Assembly (NCBI RefSeq): GCF_019041915.1
Contig: NZ_JAHPYF010000001.1
Location: 620,001-684,000, forward strand
Reading direction: 5' to 3'
Length of the DNA: 64,000 nucleotides
Origin: Collinsella sp. MSK.8.10
GTDB taxonomy: Bacteria > Actinomycetota > Coriobacteriia > Coriobacteriales > Coriobacteriaceae
Numbering within the stretch: the first letter of the stretch is position 1; each line of letters starts with the position of its first letter. The notes below the pieces were generated by a model. It saw only the letters and a list, made by a program, of their open reading frames with translations, did no database searches and was not told where the DNA came from. Below are positions 43,140 to 52,150 of the stretch, piece after piece. The position numbers and the translations under genes are program-made.

Positions 43140-46100
43140 GGCGACCACCTCGATCTTGATCGCGATGGCGGTGAGCATGCATCCATGTCGCGGCAAAGCA
43201 CAGCAGCGAAGCGCCAGCCAGATACGTCATAGTCAAGCCGGCACCGCCTGCCTCGGGAAGCGTGGTCGAGTATCTGTTGGTAAAAGTCGGCGGGGTCGAA
43301 GAGCCATTGTCGTAGGTGACGGTGGCGACGAGATTCCTCTCACCGTTGTCCACCTTAACCGTGACCTTGTGCTGGGTCCTGTCGTAGGTGATGTGGTCCT
43401 TGACGTTGTTCTCGGCGCCCTCGGGGACGACCTCAGAGATGGTATAAGTATAGGTATCGGCCTTGTTGTAGTCGACGTTGAAGGAGACGTTGCCCATGGC
43501 ATCGTTGGTCACCGTTTGGAGCACCCTGTCCTTGTCATCCTTGAGCGCGAACGAGAACTGACCTTCCTTGAACGTTCCGCCTGCGAGCACCTTCTCTGCG
43601 TTAATAACCGCCTTGCCCGTCATGCGGTTGTCGTAGACCCAGATCTCGTCCTTCTTTGTATCGTCGATGATCTCCGCACCGTCGACGATGTCCTTTGCCT
43701 TAGTTAGCGCAGCCTGATAATCCTTGTCGCTCGCGCTGCCCTTGAGCATGATCCACGTGGGATCGGCCTTGGCATAGCCAACAGGCGCCTTGGTCTCCAC
43801 GAGCTGATAGAGCACGCAATTACTCATCTTCTTGTCGCTTGTGCCGAACGAGATTTTGCCGTTGGCGTCGGTGGGGACGTCGATCGCGGCCTCGTCAAAC
43901 GGCGTTCTGGCGTTCTCTACATTTCCGTCATCCGCAACCTGGCCCATATCCACGCTGTAGAGTGTGAACTTCGCCCCCTCGAGCGTCGCGCCGACCTGCT
44001 GGGCGTCGTACTTGGTCATCGTGATGCTGTAGCCGTTGCCGCCCGCGCTGGCGGACGCATTTTGAATCTTCCATTTTTGCTCGTCGACCGCCGAACCCTC
44101 CGTCACCCCCGCAAGCTCGGCGGTGTTGGAAAGGGACACCTCTTCGCCGGGGTTTCCGGTCGGGATAACCTCATACTCGACCTTGAGGTATTTCCCGTCG
44201 GGCACCTCAAGAGTCAACTTCGTACGCGAGCCAGATTCATCCTTGACTTGCTCCATCTTCGACGAATAGTCCTTATCAGCCAGCGGTGACCAGGCACCAT
44301 TCACCTGCTCATAGACCTTAAACGTCGACGGCACCAGCGCGCACTTGGCATCCATGGTATCGACGAGCTCAAGGAAGTCGGTGCCATTTTTAAGGGCAAC
44401 GGCAGACTCGTTAACAAGAATGGTGTATTTGATGCGATTGCTATTGGCAACCTGCTCGCCGGACTTTTTGATGACGTTGTTCTTAATGATGACGTCACCT
44501 TTACCGGAATCGAACTTTTTAACTCCTGACCCCGCGCTGGCCTTGTTGGTGAACTTCACCTCGTTTGTGGAGGTATCGAGCTCACCGCGCTTGACCGCCG
44601 TCTTGTACGTGAGCTTTGCGTAGCCGGCATAGCTTTCAAGCTCAGTCGTGGGGATGGAGAAGGTGACCGTATTGCCGTTGCGGCTGACGTTGTCGGCGGC
44701 GAGCGTCCGACCCGTAACGACCTCCTTGGCCTCGCCTCCGCGATGAAGCCCCGTATGTTTATCATAGGGGTTCTGCACGAGCGTATACTTTGCGGAATTC
44801 GCAACATAGCTCATACCATCCGGAAGGCTATCAACGATATTCAGCGGTTTCCCGCCCAGCTTTCCAGCTCCATAGTATTCGAACTCGCCATTTGCGCCCT
44901 TATTACCCTTTTGGCGGTTTGCATACACCGTCCAGTCGACGATCCAGGCGCCCTTCTCATCCGAGCCGTCAACGGTATGCCAATCGAAGTTCTCAACCCA
45001 AGACACCTTCGACTCCGCTTCCGGCTTCTCGACCGCGGGCATCGTTTCTCGGTTGACAACGTACTTGATGGGTTCGGTGAACGGCCACTGTAGTCTCAGG
45101 CCCGGCGCTTCGACCGCTGCGAAGTTTGAGTACCAGCCCGACAGCGCTTCTGATGTGGTGTCATAGGTGATAACGGCGTAGTCCTCGTTCTCGAGAGCGG
45201 CTTTCACGTTGTCGGTAACGATGATTTTGAGGTCGTAGTTTTTCTTTGTTTCATTACCCGGATAGCTGGTCGTTGGTCTCCAGTCGGTGCCCGGAACCAG
45301 CTCGGTATTGCCGATTTTAATGGTAATGGAGCTTTCGTCGACACCAAGTTTCTGCGACCATGCCGACTGAAACGTGTCCTTCACCGTCACCTCGCCTGGA
45401 TGGGCCGCATTGACGATCGCCTTCAGCGCGACCCTCGTCTCCCACGTCGCCCTGCCCGTCGTCGCCGCCTCATCGTATCTCACGAGCCTCTTGGTGATCG
45501 GCACAACACCCGTCAGCTGCGGCGTGAAACTGCCATCATCCGTACCGGAAACGGAACCTTTGCGCTCGATGGTCGCGCTGTTGCGCACGGTGTCGTACGA
45601 GTTCGTATCGTTCATCTTGGTGTGATAAACGATGCAGTAGGTGGCATATTTATCGTTAAGGTTGTCCGGGAACGTATAGGAAAAGGTATCTTTCGACGAA
45701 TCAAGAGCACGCTCGTAGATCTTGACTCCATCCGATTCTGACGTACCTTTGTAAACCATGTAACTCCCCGTATACGTTTGTTTAGCGTCCAACTTATCGG
45801 TGAACTTGTAGCCACTCATGTCAGCCTTGAGCTCGCCTTGGTTGAGTTTGACTGTCCATGCGATGTCGGACGGGGTGCCCTTGCCCGTCTTCTGAATCAT
45901 GTCATAACGGAAGCTGCTGGGTGCGACGCCCTCAATCTTGCCGCTAGGACGATCGCCGACGCCCCACTCCCAGGCTGCTGTGTTTTTGGATGCAGGTTGA
46001 TTGTGGATGAACTCTCCGTTTTTCGCGGAGATATCTCTCTTCAGCTTGGTTTCATACGTAATCGTATGGACACCTTGGGGAAGGCTGCCCAAGTTCTCGA

Positions 46101-46884
46101 TGGTCGCGGTCTGACCTTCGATTTTTGGCTGCGATCCAATCGTCTTGTTATCGAGCTTAAAGCTGTCTTTCACAAATTCGAAGTTGGCGCCCAGCGTATC
46201 GGTGAACTTGACATTCGTGGCATATGACTCGACGGTGAGTTTAACGGTCCAGGTCACCTTGGCCACGCCGTCGGCGCCCTGGGAGAAGGCCCCCGACTTC
46301 TCCCCCGTGACATTGCCGTCCTTGGTGGGGATATTGATCGTTCCCATACCGGGGAACACGACAGATGCGTTGCCACCAGAACCGACATCCTTGTTTTTAA
46401 GCTGGAACGAGAAGTTCGCCGCGACATGAACGTCTGCGGGATTGGACGAGAGCCACGCCTCGTCAAACGTAAAGATAACCTTGTTGCCCTTGATCTTCCA
46501 TGTGCCAGCCTTGGCGGCGGTAGCCTCCGGACCCTCCATGAGGTCGCCACCGTCGTTATCGTCGACGACAATGGTATCGAGAAACTCATAGACAGCGATG
46601 TTATTCCCGGGCTTAGGCTCCTTGCCGGTGTTGAACATTGCCGAGAAAGCTCCATAGAGCTTCGAAGTAGACGTTACAGCGCTATCGAGCTTTTGAGTAT
46701 GGCTCTCGTCGGTAAACAGCCCAACCGTAACGTCCGCCGTCGTCCCATCAATCACAATCGGCGTCGGCGTGCTCACGTCCTCGGCGCGCACGGGGGCTGC
46801 GCCGTGAAAAACTGCGGCGGTGAGGCTAATTAGAATAAAGATCAGGGCCGCCATACCCAGCGACCGTGAGCGGTGTGCGTCCAT
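43132..46884 (-). CDS. large sortase-anchored adhesin/pilin with Spy0128-like C-terminus
   Basis: 1250 residues. An N-terminal signal (LIFILISLTAAVFHGAAPVRAEDV) is followed by a long stalk of Ig-like domains of the isopeptide-fimbrial kind. A SpaA-like domain near 985-1080 includes TKYDAQQVGATLEGAKFTLYSV and YQLVETKAPVGYAKAD. An FctA/Spy0128-type domain (GKAVINAEKVLAGGTFKEGQFSFALKD, then YTYTISEVVPEG) comes next. It ends in sorting motif LPEAGG, a helix and an Arg-rich tail. It is the first gene of a two-gene unit with the smaller pilin. No class C sortase is adjacent. Adhesion is inferred from architecture. Confidence 0.85.
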   Translation of the reverse strand: MDAHRSRSLGMAALIFILISLTAAVFHGAAPVRAEDVSTPTPIVIDGTTADVTVGLFTDESHTQKLDSAVTSTSKLYGAFSAMFNTGKEPKPGNNIAVYEFLDTIVVDDNDGGDLMEGPEATAAKAGTWKIKGNKVIFTFDEAWLSSNPADVHVAANFSFQLKNKDVGSGGNASVVFPGMGTINIPTKDGNVTGEKSGAFSQGADGVAKVTWTVKLTVESYATNVKFTDTLGANFEFVKDSFKLDNKTIGSQPKIEGQTATIENLGSLPQGVHTITYETKLKRDISAKNGEFIHNQPASKNTAAWEWGVGDRPSGKIEGVAPSSFRYDMIQKTGKGTPSDIAWTVKLNQGELKADMSGYKFTDKLDAKQTYTGSYMVYKGTSESDGVKIYERALDSSKDTFSYTFPDNLNDKYATYCIVYHTKMNDTNSYDTVRNSATIERKGSVSGTDDGSFTPQLTGVVPITKRLVRYDEAATTGRATWETRVALKAIVNAAHPGEVTVKDTFQSAWSQKLGVDESSITIKIGNTELVPGTDWRPTTSYPGNETKKNYDLKIIVTDNVKAALENEDYAVITYDTTSEALSGWYSNFAAVEAPGLRLQWPFTEPIKYVVNRETMPAVEKPEAESKVSWVENFDWHTVDGSDEKGAWIVDWTVYANRQKGNKGANGEFEYYGAGKLGGKPLNIVDSLPDGMSYVANSAKYTLVQNPYDKHTGLHRGGEAKEVVTGRTLAADNVSRNGNTVTFSIPTTELESYAGYAKLTYKTAVKRGELDTSTNEVKFTNKASAGSGVKKFDSGKGDVIIKNNVIKKSGEQVANSNRIKYTILVNESAVALKNGTDFLELVDTMDAKCALVPSTFKVYEQVNGAWSPLADKDYSSKMEQVKDESGSRTKLTLEVPDGKYLKVEYEVIPTGNPGEEVSLSNTAELAGVTEGSAVDEQKWKIQNASASAGGNGYSITMTKYDAQQVGATLEGAKFTLYSVDMGQVADDGNVENARTPFDEAAIDVPTDANGKISFGTSDKKMSNCVLYQLVETKAPVGYAKADPTWIMLKGSASDKDYQAALTKAKDIVDGAEIIDDTKKDEIWVYDNRMTGKAVINAEKVLAGGTFKEGQFSFALKDDKDRVLQTVTNDAMGNVSFNVDYNKADTYTYTISEVVPEGAENNVKDHITYDRTQHKVTVKVDNGERNLVATVTYDNGSSTPPTFTNRYSTTLPEAGGAGLTMTYLAGASLLCFAATWMHAHRHRDQDRGGRRE

Positions 46885-47045
46885 AGTTGTCCCCTAATTC
46901 CTACAACACAGTGTGGAATACGGCGAATCGTCGGATCGAACACAAGCCCCAACATCAACGAGAACCTACCTAGCGCATTGCAAGAACCCATTGGGGAGCA
47001 CCTTCTAAGACGGTTCGTCTATGCCACAATGCATAAAATAATATA
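46885..47045. other. AT-rich upstream region of the pilin genes
   Basis: Lower in GC than its surroundings; no gene or repeat recognised. It would be the leader of the pilin transcript if the promoter at 47046-47075 is right. Confidence 0.4.
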
Positions 47046-47075
47046 TAGATACCAATCATGTAAACCGCAGGTCAA
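47046..47075 (-). promoter_or_regulatory. candidate promoter of the pilin operon
   Basis: On the minus strand TTGACC, an 18-bp spacer and TATCTA, about 160 bp upstream of the adhesin start, in an AT-rich stretch. Confidence 0.35.
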
Positions 47076-47249
47076 TAGGTCTTTTAATTTAATACCAGTT
47101 GATATTTATCTGTTAACAGTTTTGCATCATACCGGCTATATTCAGTGGAATTATGTATATGTTTAAACAACTTAACTTTGGTTGGAAAGCCGATTGGGGG
47201 GGATAGCCGCCCCAGCTGTGGTGCAAACGAACCCGTCCCCTTACATCAG

Positions 47250-47976
47250 AACCACCCTTAAAAAGGGTGGTTTGCTCTTAGGGTATAACCCACGGGCCCC
47301 GGGCTCGCGTCTAAAGGCGCGGGCCCGGACTTCGTCCAGGCCTAGTGCATCTTGACCCGTGGCGCGCCGGTCGAACCGGCAGCATCACCCCCTCTTGAAG
47401 GGGTCCTCGTACTCCTTCACGCTCAGCTTGTCCAGCGCGATGTCGTGGGACTCCTGCTCCCTGATGTACTTGGCGATCGTCGCCTCGTTCAGGCCGACGG
47501 TGGACACGTAGTAGCCCTCCGCCCAGAACTTCCTGTTGCCGAACTTGTACTTGAGGTTGGCGTGCCTGTCGAATATCATCAGCGAGCTCTTCCCCTTCAG
47601 GTAGCCCATGACGCTCGCGACGCTGTACTTCGGCGGGATCGCCAGCAGCACGTGCACGTGGTCGGGCATCAGGTGCCCCTCGATTATCTCGATCCCCTTG
47701 TACTCGCACAGCTTCCTGAGGATCTCCCCTATGTCGCTCCTGATTTGGTTGTAGATCACTTTGCGCCTATACTTCGGCGTGAACACGATGTGGTACTTGC
47801 ACATCCACTTCGTGTGGGAAAGGCTGTAGGCCTTCTGGGCCATGGCGACCACCCCTTCGACTCGAATTCTTGACGGCCTGAACAATCGTCAATATCGGTC
47901 GGAGGGGTGGCTTTGTAAAGCCGTTCGTCTCCACCCGCGTAGCGGGTGGTTTAAAGCTGGCCGCTGCGCGGCCAGC
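47250..47976 (-). mobile_element. IS200-like insertion element, single-gene
   Basis: The transposase gene lies between end hairpins typical of the IS200/IS605 group. On its downstream side are AACCACCCTT/AAGGGTGGTT at 47250-47272 and a GC-rich hairpin near 47295-47330. On its upstream side are GGCTTT/AAAGCC at 47909-47922, CCACCCGC/GCGGGTGG at 47931-47949 and GCTGGCCGC/GCGGCCAGC at 47956-47976. No TnpB gene is present. There is no target duplication, as expected for this group. Exact ends are uncertain by some tens of bases. Confidence 0.75.
47385..47843 (-). CDS. tnpA: IS200/IS605-family Y1 transposase
   Basis: 152 residues of the small HUH transposase: KYHIVFTPKYRRKVI near residue 15, the HUH motif in HLMPDHVHVLLAIPP, and KYKFGNRKFWAEGYYVSTVG. 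The catalytic Tyr is in ATIAKYIREQESHD. It cuts and joins single-stranded DNA at the end hairpins. It looks full length and intact. Start ATG 47843 follows GGGGTGG. Confidence 0.92.
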   Translation of the reverse strand: MAQKAYSLSHTKWMCKYHIVFTPKYRRKVIYNQIRSDIGEILRKLCEYKGIEIIEGHLMPDHVHVLLAIPPKYSVASVMGYLKGKSSLMIFDRHANLKYKFGNRKFWAEGYYVSTVGLNEATIAKYIREQESHDIALDKLSVKEYEDPFKRG

Positions 47977-48000
47977 AGACTAAAGTCTTGAAGCAACCAA

Positions 48001-48037
48001 AGAAAGGGCGCCGACCATTGCGGTCGACGCCCTTTCT
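48001..48037 (-). terminator. terminator of typA
   Basis: AGAAAGGGCG and CGCCCTTTCT pair, with an inner GACC/GGTC, 26 bp beyond the typA stop. The T run on the minus strand is short. Confidence 0.6.
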
Positions 48038-48062
48038 CGTTAGACGTTATAAAGCCCAGCGC

Positions 48063-49901
48063 TTATTTGTTGACCTGACCGGCGCGGACGGCAGCCTTCT
48101 TGCGGTCGGTGGCATTGAGCAGACGCTTGCGCAGGCGGATGTTCTTGGGAGTAATCTCCACCAGCTCGTCGTCGGCGATGTACTCCAGTGCCTCCTCCAG
48201 CGAGAAGGTACGGGGCGGCACCAGCTGGACGGAGATATCGGAGGTCGAGGAACGCTGGTTGCCCAGGTTCTTGGTACGGGCGATGTTGACGACCATGTCG
48301 CCTGCCTTGCTGCGCTCGCCCACGATCATGCCCTCATAGCACTCGGTGCCCGGCTCAACAAACAGTTGGCCGCGCTCCTGCAGCGTACCCAGGGCGTAGG
48401 CAACGGCCTTCTCGGTGGTCATGGAGATCATGGCGCCGTTCTGGCGGTTGCCGATCTCGCCGGCATAGGGGCCGTACTCCAGGAAGGTATGGTAGAACAC
48501 ACCCTCGCCGTGAGTGACGTTCATGATGCGGTTCTTAAGACCCATGATGCCGCGGGTCGGGATCTTAAACTCGAGGTGCGTCACGATGCCCGAGGTATCC
48601 ATGCTCGTCATGATACCGCCGGAGGTGCCGAAGACCTCAACGACCTTGCCCGAGTACTCGTCCGGGCACTCGACGACGGCCTGCTCGACGGGCTCCATCT
48701 TGTTGCCGTTCTCGTCCTTCTTAAACAGAACGCGGGGACGACCGACCTGGAACTCAAAGCCCTCGCGGCGCATAGACTCCATCAGGACGGACAGGTGCAG
48801 AATGCCGCGACCCGAGACCTCGATGCCGCTCTTGTCCTCGAGCTCCTCGATCTTCATGGTCACGTTGTTCTCGGCCTCGTTGAACAGGCGCTCCTTGAGC
48901 TGACGGGCGCCCACGATATCGCCGTCGCGGCCGACGAGCGGGGAGGTGGAGGCCTCAAAGACGATGGACAGGGTCGGCGGGTCGATCTCGATGGGTTCGA
49001 GCTCGACGGGGTTCTCGGGATCGGTGTAGACATCGCCGATATCGGTGCGGTCGATGCCCACGACGGCGGCGATGTCACCGGCGCCGACTTCCTGGCACTC
49101 GGTGCGGCCCAGGTAGTCGAAGGTAAAGAGCTGCTTGACGGTAGCGGTAGCGCTGGAGCCGTCGTTCTTGACGACCAAGATCTGGTCGCCCTGGTGGATG
49201 GTGCCGGAGTACACGCGACCGATGCCGATACGGCCGACGAAGTTGGAGTGGTCGATGGTCACGCACTGCATAGCGAGCGGGGCGTTCTCGTCAACCTCGG
49301 GCGCGGGCATGTCGTCGATGATCATATCGAGCAGCGGATACATGTCCATGTTGCCGTCGTTGGGGTCGAGGCGGGCAAAGCCATTCATGGCGCTGGCGTA
49401 AACCACATGCTCCATGGCGAACTCAAGCTGGTCGTCGGTGGCGCCCAGGTCGGCCATCAGGTCCAGGCAGTCGTTGTAGGCCTTCTCGGGGTTGGCGCCC
49501 GGACGGTCGATCTTGTTGATGACGATCATGATCTTGAGGCCGGTGTCGATGGCGTGACGCAGCACGAAGCGGGTCTGGGGCATGGGGCCCTCAAAAGCGT
49601 CGACCAGCAGCAGGGCGCCGTCGGCCATACGCAGCACGCGCTCGACCTCGCCGCCAAAGTCGGCGTGGCCCGGGGTGTCGATGACGTTGATCTTAACGTC
49701 CTTGTACTCGATAGAGATGTTCTTGGCGAGAATCGTAATGCCGCGCTCGCGCTCCTGGTCGTTAGAATCCAGGACGCGGTCCTCGACCTGCTGGTTGGCA
49801 CGGAAGGCGTCCGTGGCACGCAGGAGCTTGTCGACCATCGTCGTCTTACCGTGGTCGACGTGAGCGATGATGGCGATGTTCCTCAGATTGTCTACGCGCA
49901 T
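48063..49901 (-). CDS. typA: translational GTPase TypA/BipA
   Basis: 612-residue ribosome-associated GTPase. G1 HVDHGKTT near residue 15, switch [19 protein letters not shown]3 [16 protein letters not shown] and G4 NKIDRPGA are intact. The C-terminal part ([28 protein letters not shown] and further) is the TypA-specific region. It affects ribosome assembly and stress growth in other bacteria. Confidence 0.95.
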   Translation of the reverse strand: MRVDNLRNIAIIAHVDHGKTTMVDKLLRATDAFRANQQVEDRVLDSNDQERERGITILAKNISIEYKDVKINVIDTPGHADFGGEVERVLRMADGALLLVDAFEGPMPQTRFVLRHAIDTGLKIMIVINKIDRPGANPEKAYNDCLDLMADLGATDDQLEFAMEHVVYASAMNGFARLDPNDGNMDMYPLLDMIIDDMPAPEVDENAPLAMQCVTIDHSNFVGRIGIGRVYSGTIHQGDQILVVKNDGSSATATVKQLFTFDYLGRTECQEVGAGDIAAVVGIDRTDIGDVYTDPENPVELEPIEIDPPTLSIVFEASTSPLVGRDGDIVGARQLKERLFNEAENNVTMKIEELEDKSGIEVSGRGILHLSVLMESMRREGFEFQVGRPRVLFKKDENGNKMEPVEQAVVECPDEYSGKVVEVFGTSGGIMTSMDTSGIVTHLEFKIPTRGIMGLKNRIMNVTHGEGVFYHTFLEYGPYAGEIGNRQNGAMISMTTEKAVAYALGTLQERGQLFVEPGTECYEGMIVGERSKAGDMVVNIARTKNLGNQRSSTSDISVQLVPPRTFSLEEALEYIADDELVEITPKNIRLRKRLLNATDRKKAAVRAGQVNK

Positions 49902-50018
49902 GTAGTTCCCCTATCTTCTATCTATATACAACCGGCACGCGTATGCGACCCACCCAGCAACACAACGCTCGGCGGGAATATTGAGCCTTTTACCGAAAAC
50001 TCGTTTATTTTAGCGATT

Positions 50019-50468
50019 TTAGATAAGAGGGGTTTCCTCGCCTGCAGGTTCAGGGTCGCTCCACATAAAACCATCGCCGGCGCCCACGCCCTCGTACAGT
50101 ACGTATGCCGAAAAGCCGCTCTCGAGCGTCGTCTCAAAGAAACTCACGAGCAGGGCGTCATGGTAGCCGCCATCGATCTCGACACATCCGGTGTAGCCGA
50201 TGGCGTAACGGGCGATGCGGCCCAGCCCCTCGTCCTTAAGGCCCATCTTGTGCTCGGAGATAAAGTTGGTGGCAGCCTCGAGGCATGCCTCCTCGCCGTC
50301 CTCGTCGAGTGCCGCCAGATAGCGGTTGGACGCGGCGTCTTCGATCGCAACGACAACGCCGGGGTTCTCACCAGCGGCAAGATCGTCTAAAAATGCCCCG
50401 ATGAGGTCGCACACCATGGCGTCGAGCTCGGCGGAGACGTTTCCGGCGTCCTGCATATCCTGTGCCAT
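50019..50468 (-). CDS. small acidic protein of unknown function
   Basis: 149 residues, not recognised. It is acidic and soluble-looking, with DAMVCDLIGAFLDDLAAGENPGVVVAIEDAASNRYLAALDEDGEEAC at the start and GYHDALLVSFFETTLESGFSAYVLYEGVGAG near the end. No signal or membrane segment. It lies between typA and a small membrane-protein gene, all on the minus strand. Confidence 0.7.
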   Translation of the reverse strand: MAQDMQDAGNVSAELDAMVCDLIGAFLDDLAAGENPGVVVAIEDAASNRYLAALDEDGEEACLEAATNFISEHKMGLKDEGLGRIARYAIGYTGCVEIDGGYHDALLVSFFETTLESGFSAYVLYEGVGAGDGFMWSDPEPAGEETPLI

Positions 50469-50498
50469 TTTTAGACCTTCCCATCGAGTCCGGCGTCG

Positions 50499-50888
50499 TT
50501 ACATCTCTTGTGCCTCGGCAGCGATCTTGGCGGCGGCGTCGCGGGCGCGCATCATATCGGCCGCGCGCTTATCGAGTACCTTGATCTGGTTGGTCAGCAT
50601 CACGGCGTCGACTACGCCCCAGATGACCAAGCCCGTCGAAATCGAAAACCCAAGCGCACCAACTGTACCACGAAGGCGCGATGAGATTGCCGCGACAAGT
50701 GCGGAGACGGCAACCATCTTGATAAAGGAGGTACGGCGCTCGCGAAGCGTACGGGCCTGCGTCACGTAGGCGATGCGCGCGGCCTCGGACGCCTCCGAGC
50801 GCATCTGGGCCTCGCGGGCGATGGCGGCGACCTCGGCCGAGACGCCACGCTCCATCAGCGTACACTCCGTCTCATAGCTACCCGTCAT
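50499..50888 (-). CDS. small helical membrane protein of unknown function
   Basis: 129 residues, not recognised. An N-terminal charged helix (AAIAREAQMRSEASEAARIAYVTQARTL) is followed by two hydrophobic segments (FIKMVAVSALVAAISS and VGALGFSISTGLVIWGVVDAVML) and a C-terminal Ala/Arg helix. It ends just before the DUF151 gene (which stops at 50889), so the genes are probably one unit. Confidence 0.7.
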   Translation of the reverse strand: MTGSYETECTLMERGVSAEVAAIAREAQMRSEASEAARIAYVTQARTLRERRTSFIKMVAVSALVAAISSRLRGTVGALGFSISTGLVIWGVVDAVMLTNQIKVLDKRAADMMRARDAAAKIAAEAQEM

Positions 50889-51389
50889 TTAAAAATCATC
50901 GGGCGAGAGCGTATGGACGAACTCGTCGAACTTCTCAAATTCCTGCTCGTCATCGATTTCCTCGGCAACCGGAGAGACGGTCCCCAGGCGGTTCATGATG
51001 TCGTCCTCCACAAACATGGGGGCATTGCTACGCACGGCGAGGGCGATGGCGTCGCTCGGACGGGCATCGATGCCGTGTTCGCTGCCGCCGGCCAAAACGA
51101 CGACCGTCGCGTAGAACACGGGCGGCTCGGCACGGACAATCTCAATACGCTCGAGTTTTGCATCTAGGGCATCAAGCGTGTCGAGCAGCAGGTCATGGGC
51201 AATCGGGCGCTCGGCACGACCGCTGTCGATACCACGGCTAATAGCCGCAGCCTCAAAGGAACCAGTTTGGATAGAGAGGGAGCGCAGCGGCGCGGGGGAG
51301 TCCGATTTGCTGCAGCGCTCGCGAAGTACGATAAGCGATGGCACGGGACCGGCGGCCATGACGATGGTCTCTATGTCGACACGAACCAT
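50889..51389 (-). CDS. bifunctional nuclease family protein (DUF151)
   Basis: 166 residues. The family core is PSLIVLRERCSKSDSPAPLRSLSIQTGSFEAAAISRGI then HDLLLDTLDALDAKLERIEIVRAEPPVFYATVVVL and the signature DARPSDAIALAVRSNAPMFVEDDIM. DUF151 proteins have been called RNase/DNase in plants and bacteria, but the role is unsettled. ATG at 51389 follows GGAGGTGTTCC. Confidence 0.88.
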   Translation of the reverse strand: MVRVDIETIVMAAGPVPSLIVLRERCSKSDSPAPLRSLSIQTGSFEAAAISRGIDSGRAERPIAHDLLLDTLDALDAKLERIEIVRAEPPVFYATVVVLAGGSEHGIDARPSDAIALAVRSNAPMFVEDDIMNRLGTVSPVAEEIDDEQEFEKFDEFVHTLSPDDF

Positions 51390-51504
51390 GGAACACCTCC
51401 GGTACGTAGCGGTTAACACGCGGCGCCTTCGCCGCATTGAATAGCTATACTACCCAATCTTTCGCACAGCACACAAAACCAAAATGAGTTTTATAGCACA
51501 CAAG

Positions 51505-51533
51505 AAAAAAGCCCCGAGGCCATGCCTCGAGGC
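51505..51533 (-). terminator. terminator of the tRNA cluster
   Basis: GCCCCGAGGC pairs with GCCTCGAGGC (one G-U and one mismatch) and is followed on the minus strand by TTTTTT. Confidence 0.75.
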
Positions 51534-51548
51534 TCTTCACAGTTTTGA

Positions 51549-51625
51549 TGGTGGACCTGACAAGATTCGAACTTGTGACCTCCCGGTTATCAGCCGGACG
51601 CTCTAACCAACTGAGCTACAGGTCC
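51549..51625 (-). tRNA. tRNA-Ile (anticodon GAT), copy 1
   Basis: Minus-strand sequence starts GGACCTGTAGCTCAGTTGG and ends CAGGTCCACCA; anticodon loop CTGATAA. Identical to the copy at 51773-51849. Confidence 0.97.
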
Positions 51626-51629
51626 ATCA

Positions 51630-51705
51630 TGGTGGAGGTTAGGGGGATCGAACCCCTGACCTCAGGCTTGCAAAGCCCGCGCTCTCCCAGCTGAGCTAAA
51701 CCCCC
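51630..51705 (-). tRNA. tRNA-Ala (anticodon TGC)
   Basis: Minus-strand sequence starts GGGGGTTTAGCTCAGCTGGG and ends CCTAACCTCCACCA; anticodon loop TTTGCAA. It is separated from the copy-1 tRNA-Ile by 4 bp. Confidence 0.97.
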
Positions 51706-51719
51706 ACGGAGACAGTAAT

Positions 51720-51758
51720 AAACACCCCAGCGGCGACTCGGCTCTCGCTGGGGTGTTT
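51720..51758 (-). terminator. hairpin between tRNA-Ile copy 2 and tRNA-Ala
   Basis: AAACACCCCAGCG and CGCTGGGGTGTTT form a perfect 13-bp stem. The T run is short (TTTATTA). Confidence 0.6.
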
Positions 51759-51772
51759 ATTGCGAAAGAAAG

Positions 51773-51849
51773 TGGTGGACCTGACAAGATTCGAACTTGT
51801 GACCTCCCGGTTATCAGCCGGACGCTCTAACCAACTGAGCTACAGGTCC
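51773..51849 (-). tRNA. tRNA-Ile (anticodon GAT), copy 2
   Basis: Same 77 bases as copy 1, with CCA encoded. No 16S or 23S rRNA gene is nearby, although tRNA-Ile and tRNA-Ala usually lie in rRNA spacers. Confidence 0.97.
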
Positions 51850-51923
51850 ATCGCGCAAGGGATATATTAGACGAGTCGTTACGCGCGCGTCAACAACTTT
51901 TTTGAAAATCTTTGGAGGGTGCC

Positions 51924-52055
51924 CGCCCCGGTCGCACGGCGGCATGTGAAGTCGCCTGCTCGGACAGTCCTGACTCGCGCAGAGAGCACATTAAGTGCTC
52001 TCTGGCTCGTGCGGAACTCGCGATCGACTTCACATGCCGCCGTGCGACCGGGGCG
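51924..52055. repeat. very long hairpin with perfect 31-bp arms between tRNA-Ile and gyrA
   Basis: CGCCCCGGTCGCACGGCGGC and 11 more bases at 51924-51954 are the exact reverse complement of 52025-52055. Inside is a second perfect stem AGAGAGCAC/GTGCTCTCT (51981-51989/51995-52003) around ATTAA. The region ends 96 bp before the gyrA stop. It fills most of the 301-bp gap; nothing else is seen there. Confidence 0.75.
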
Positions 52056-52150
52056 AACGCGAGTCCCAAGGTTTTCAAAAAAAGCGGTCGGCGCGCGGTG
52101 CGCCGACCGCCGATATGAGGGGTCTGATGATTTTTACCAGTTAGGGCCTC

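Noticed and set aside
47988..50390. 800-residue open frame opposite typA
   Set aside because: Shadow of typA; no recognisable domain and no ribosome site.
51390..52150. Possible rRNA genes next to the Ile/Ala tRNAs
   Set aside because: No 16S or 23S sequence is seen on either side; gyrA and DUF151 are directly adjacent.
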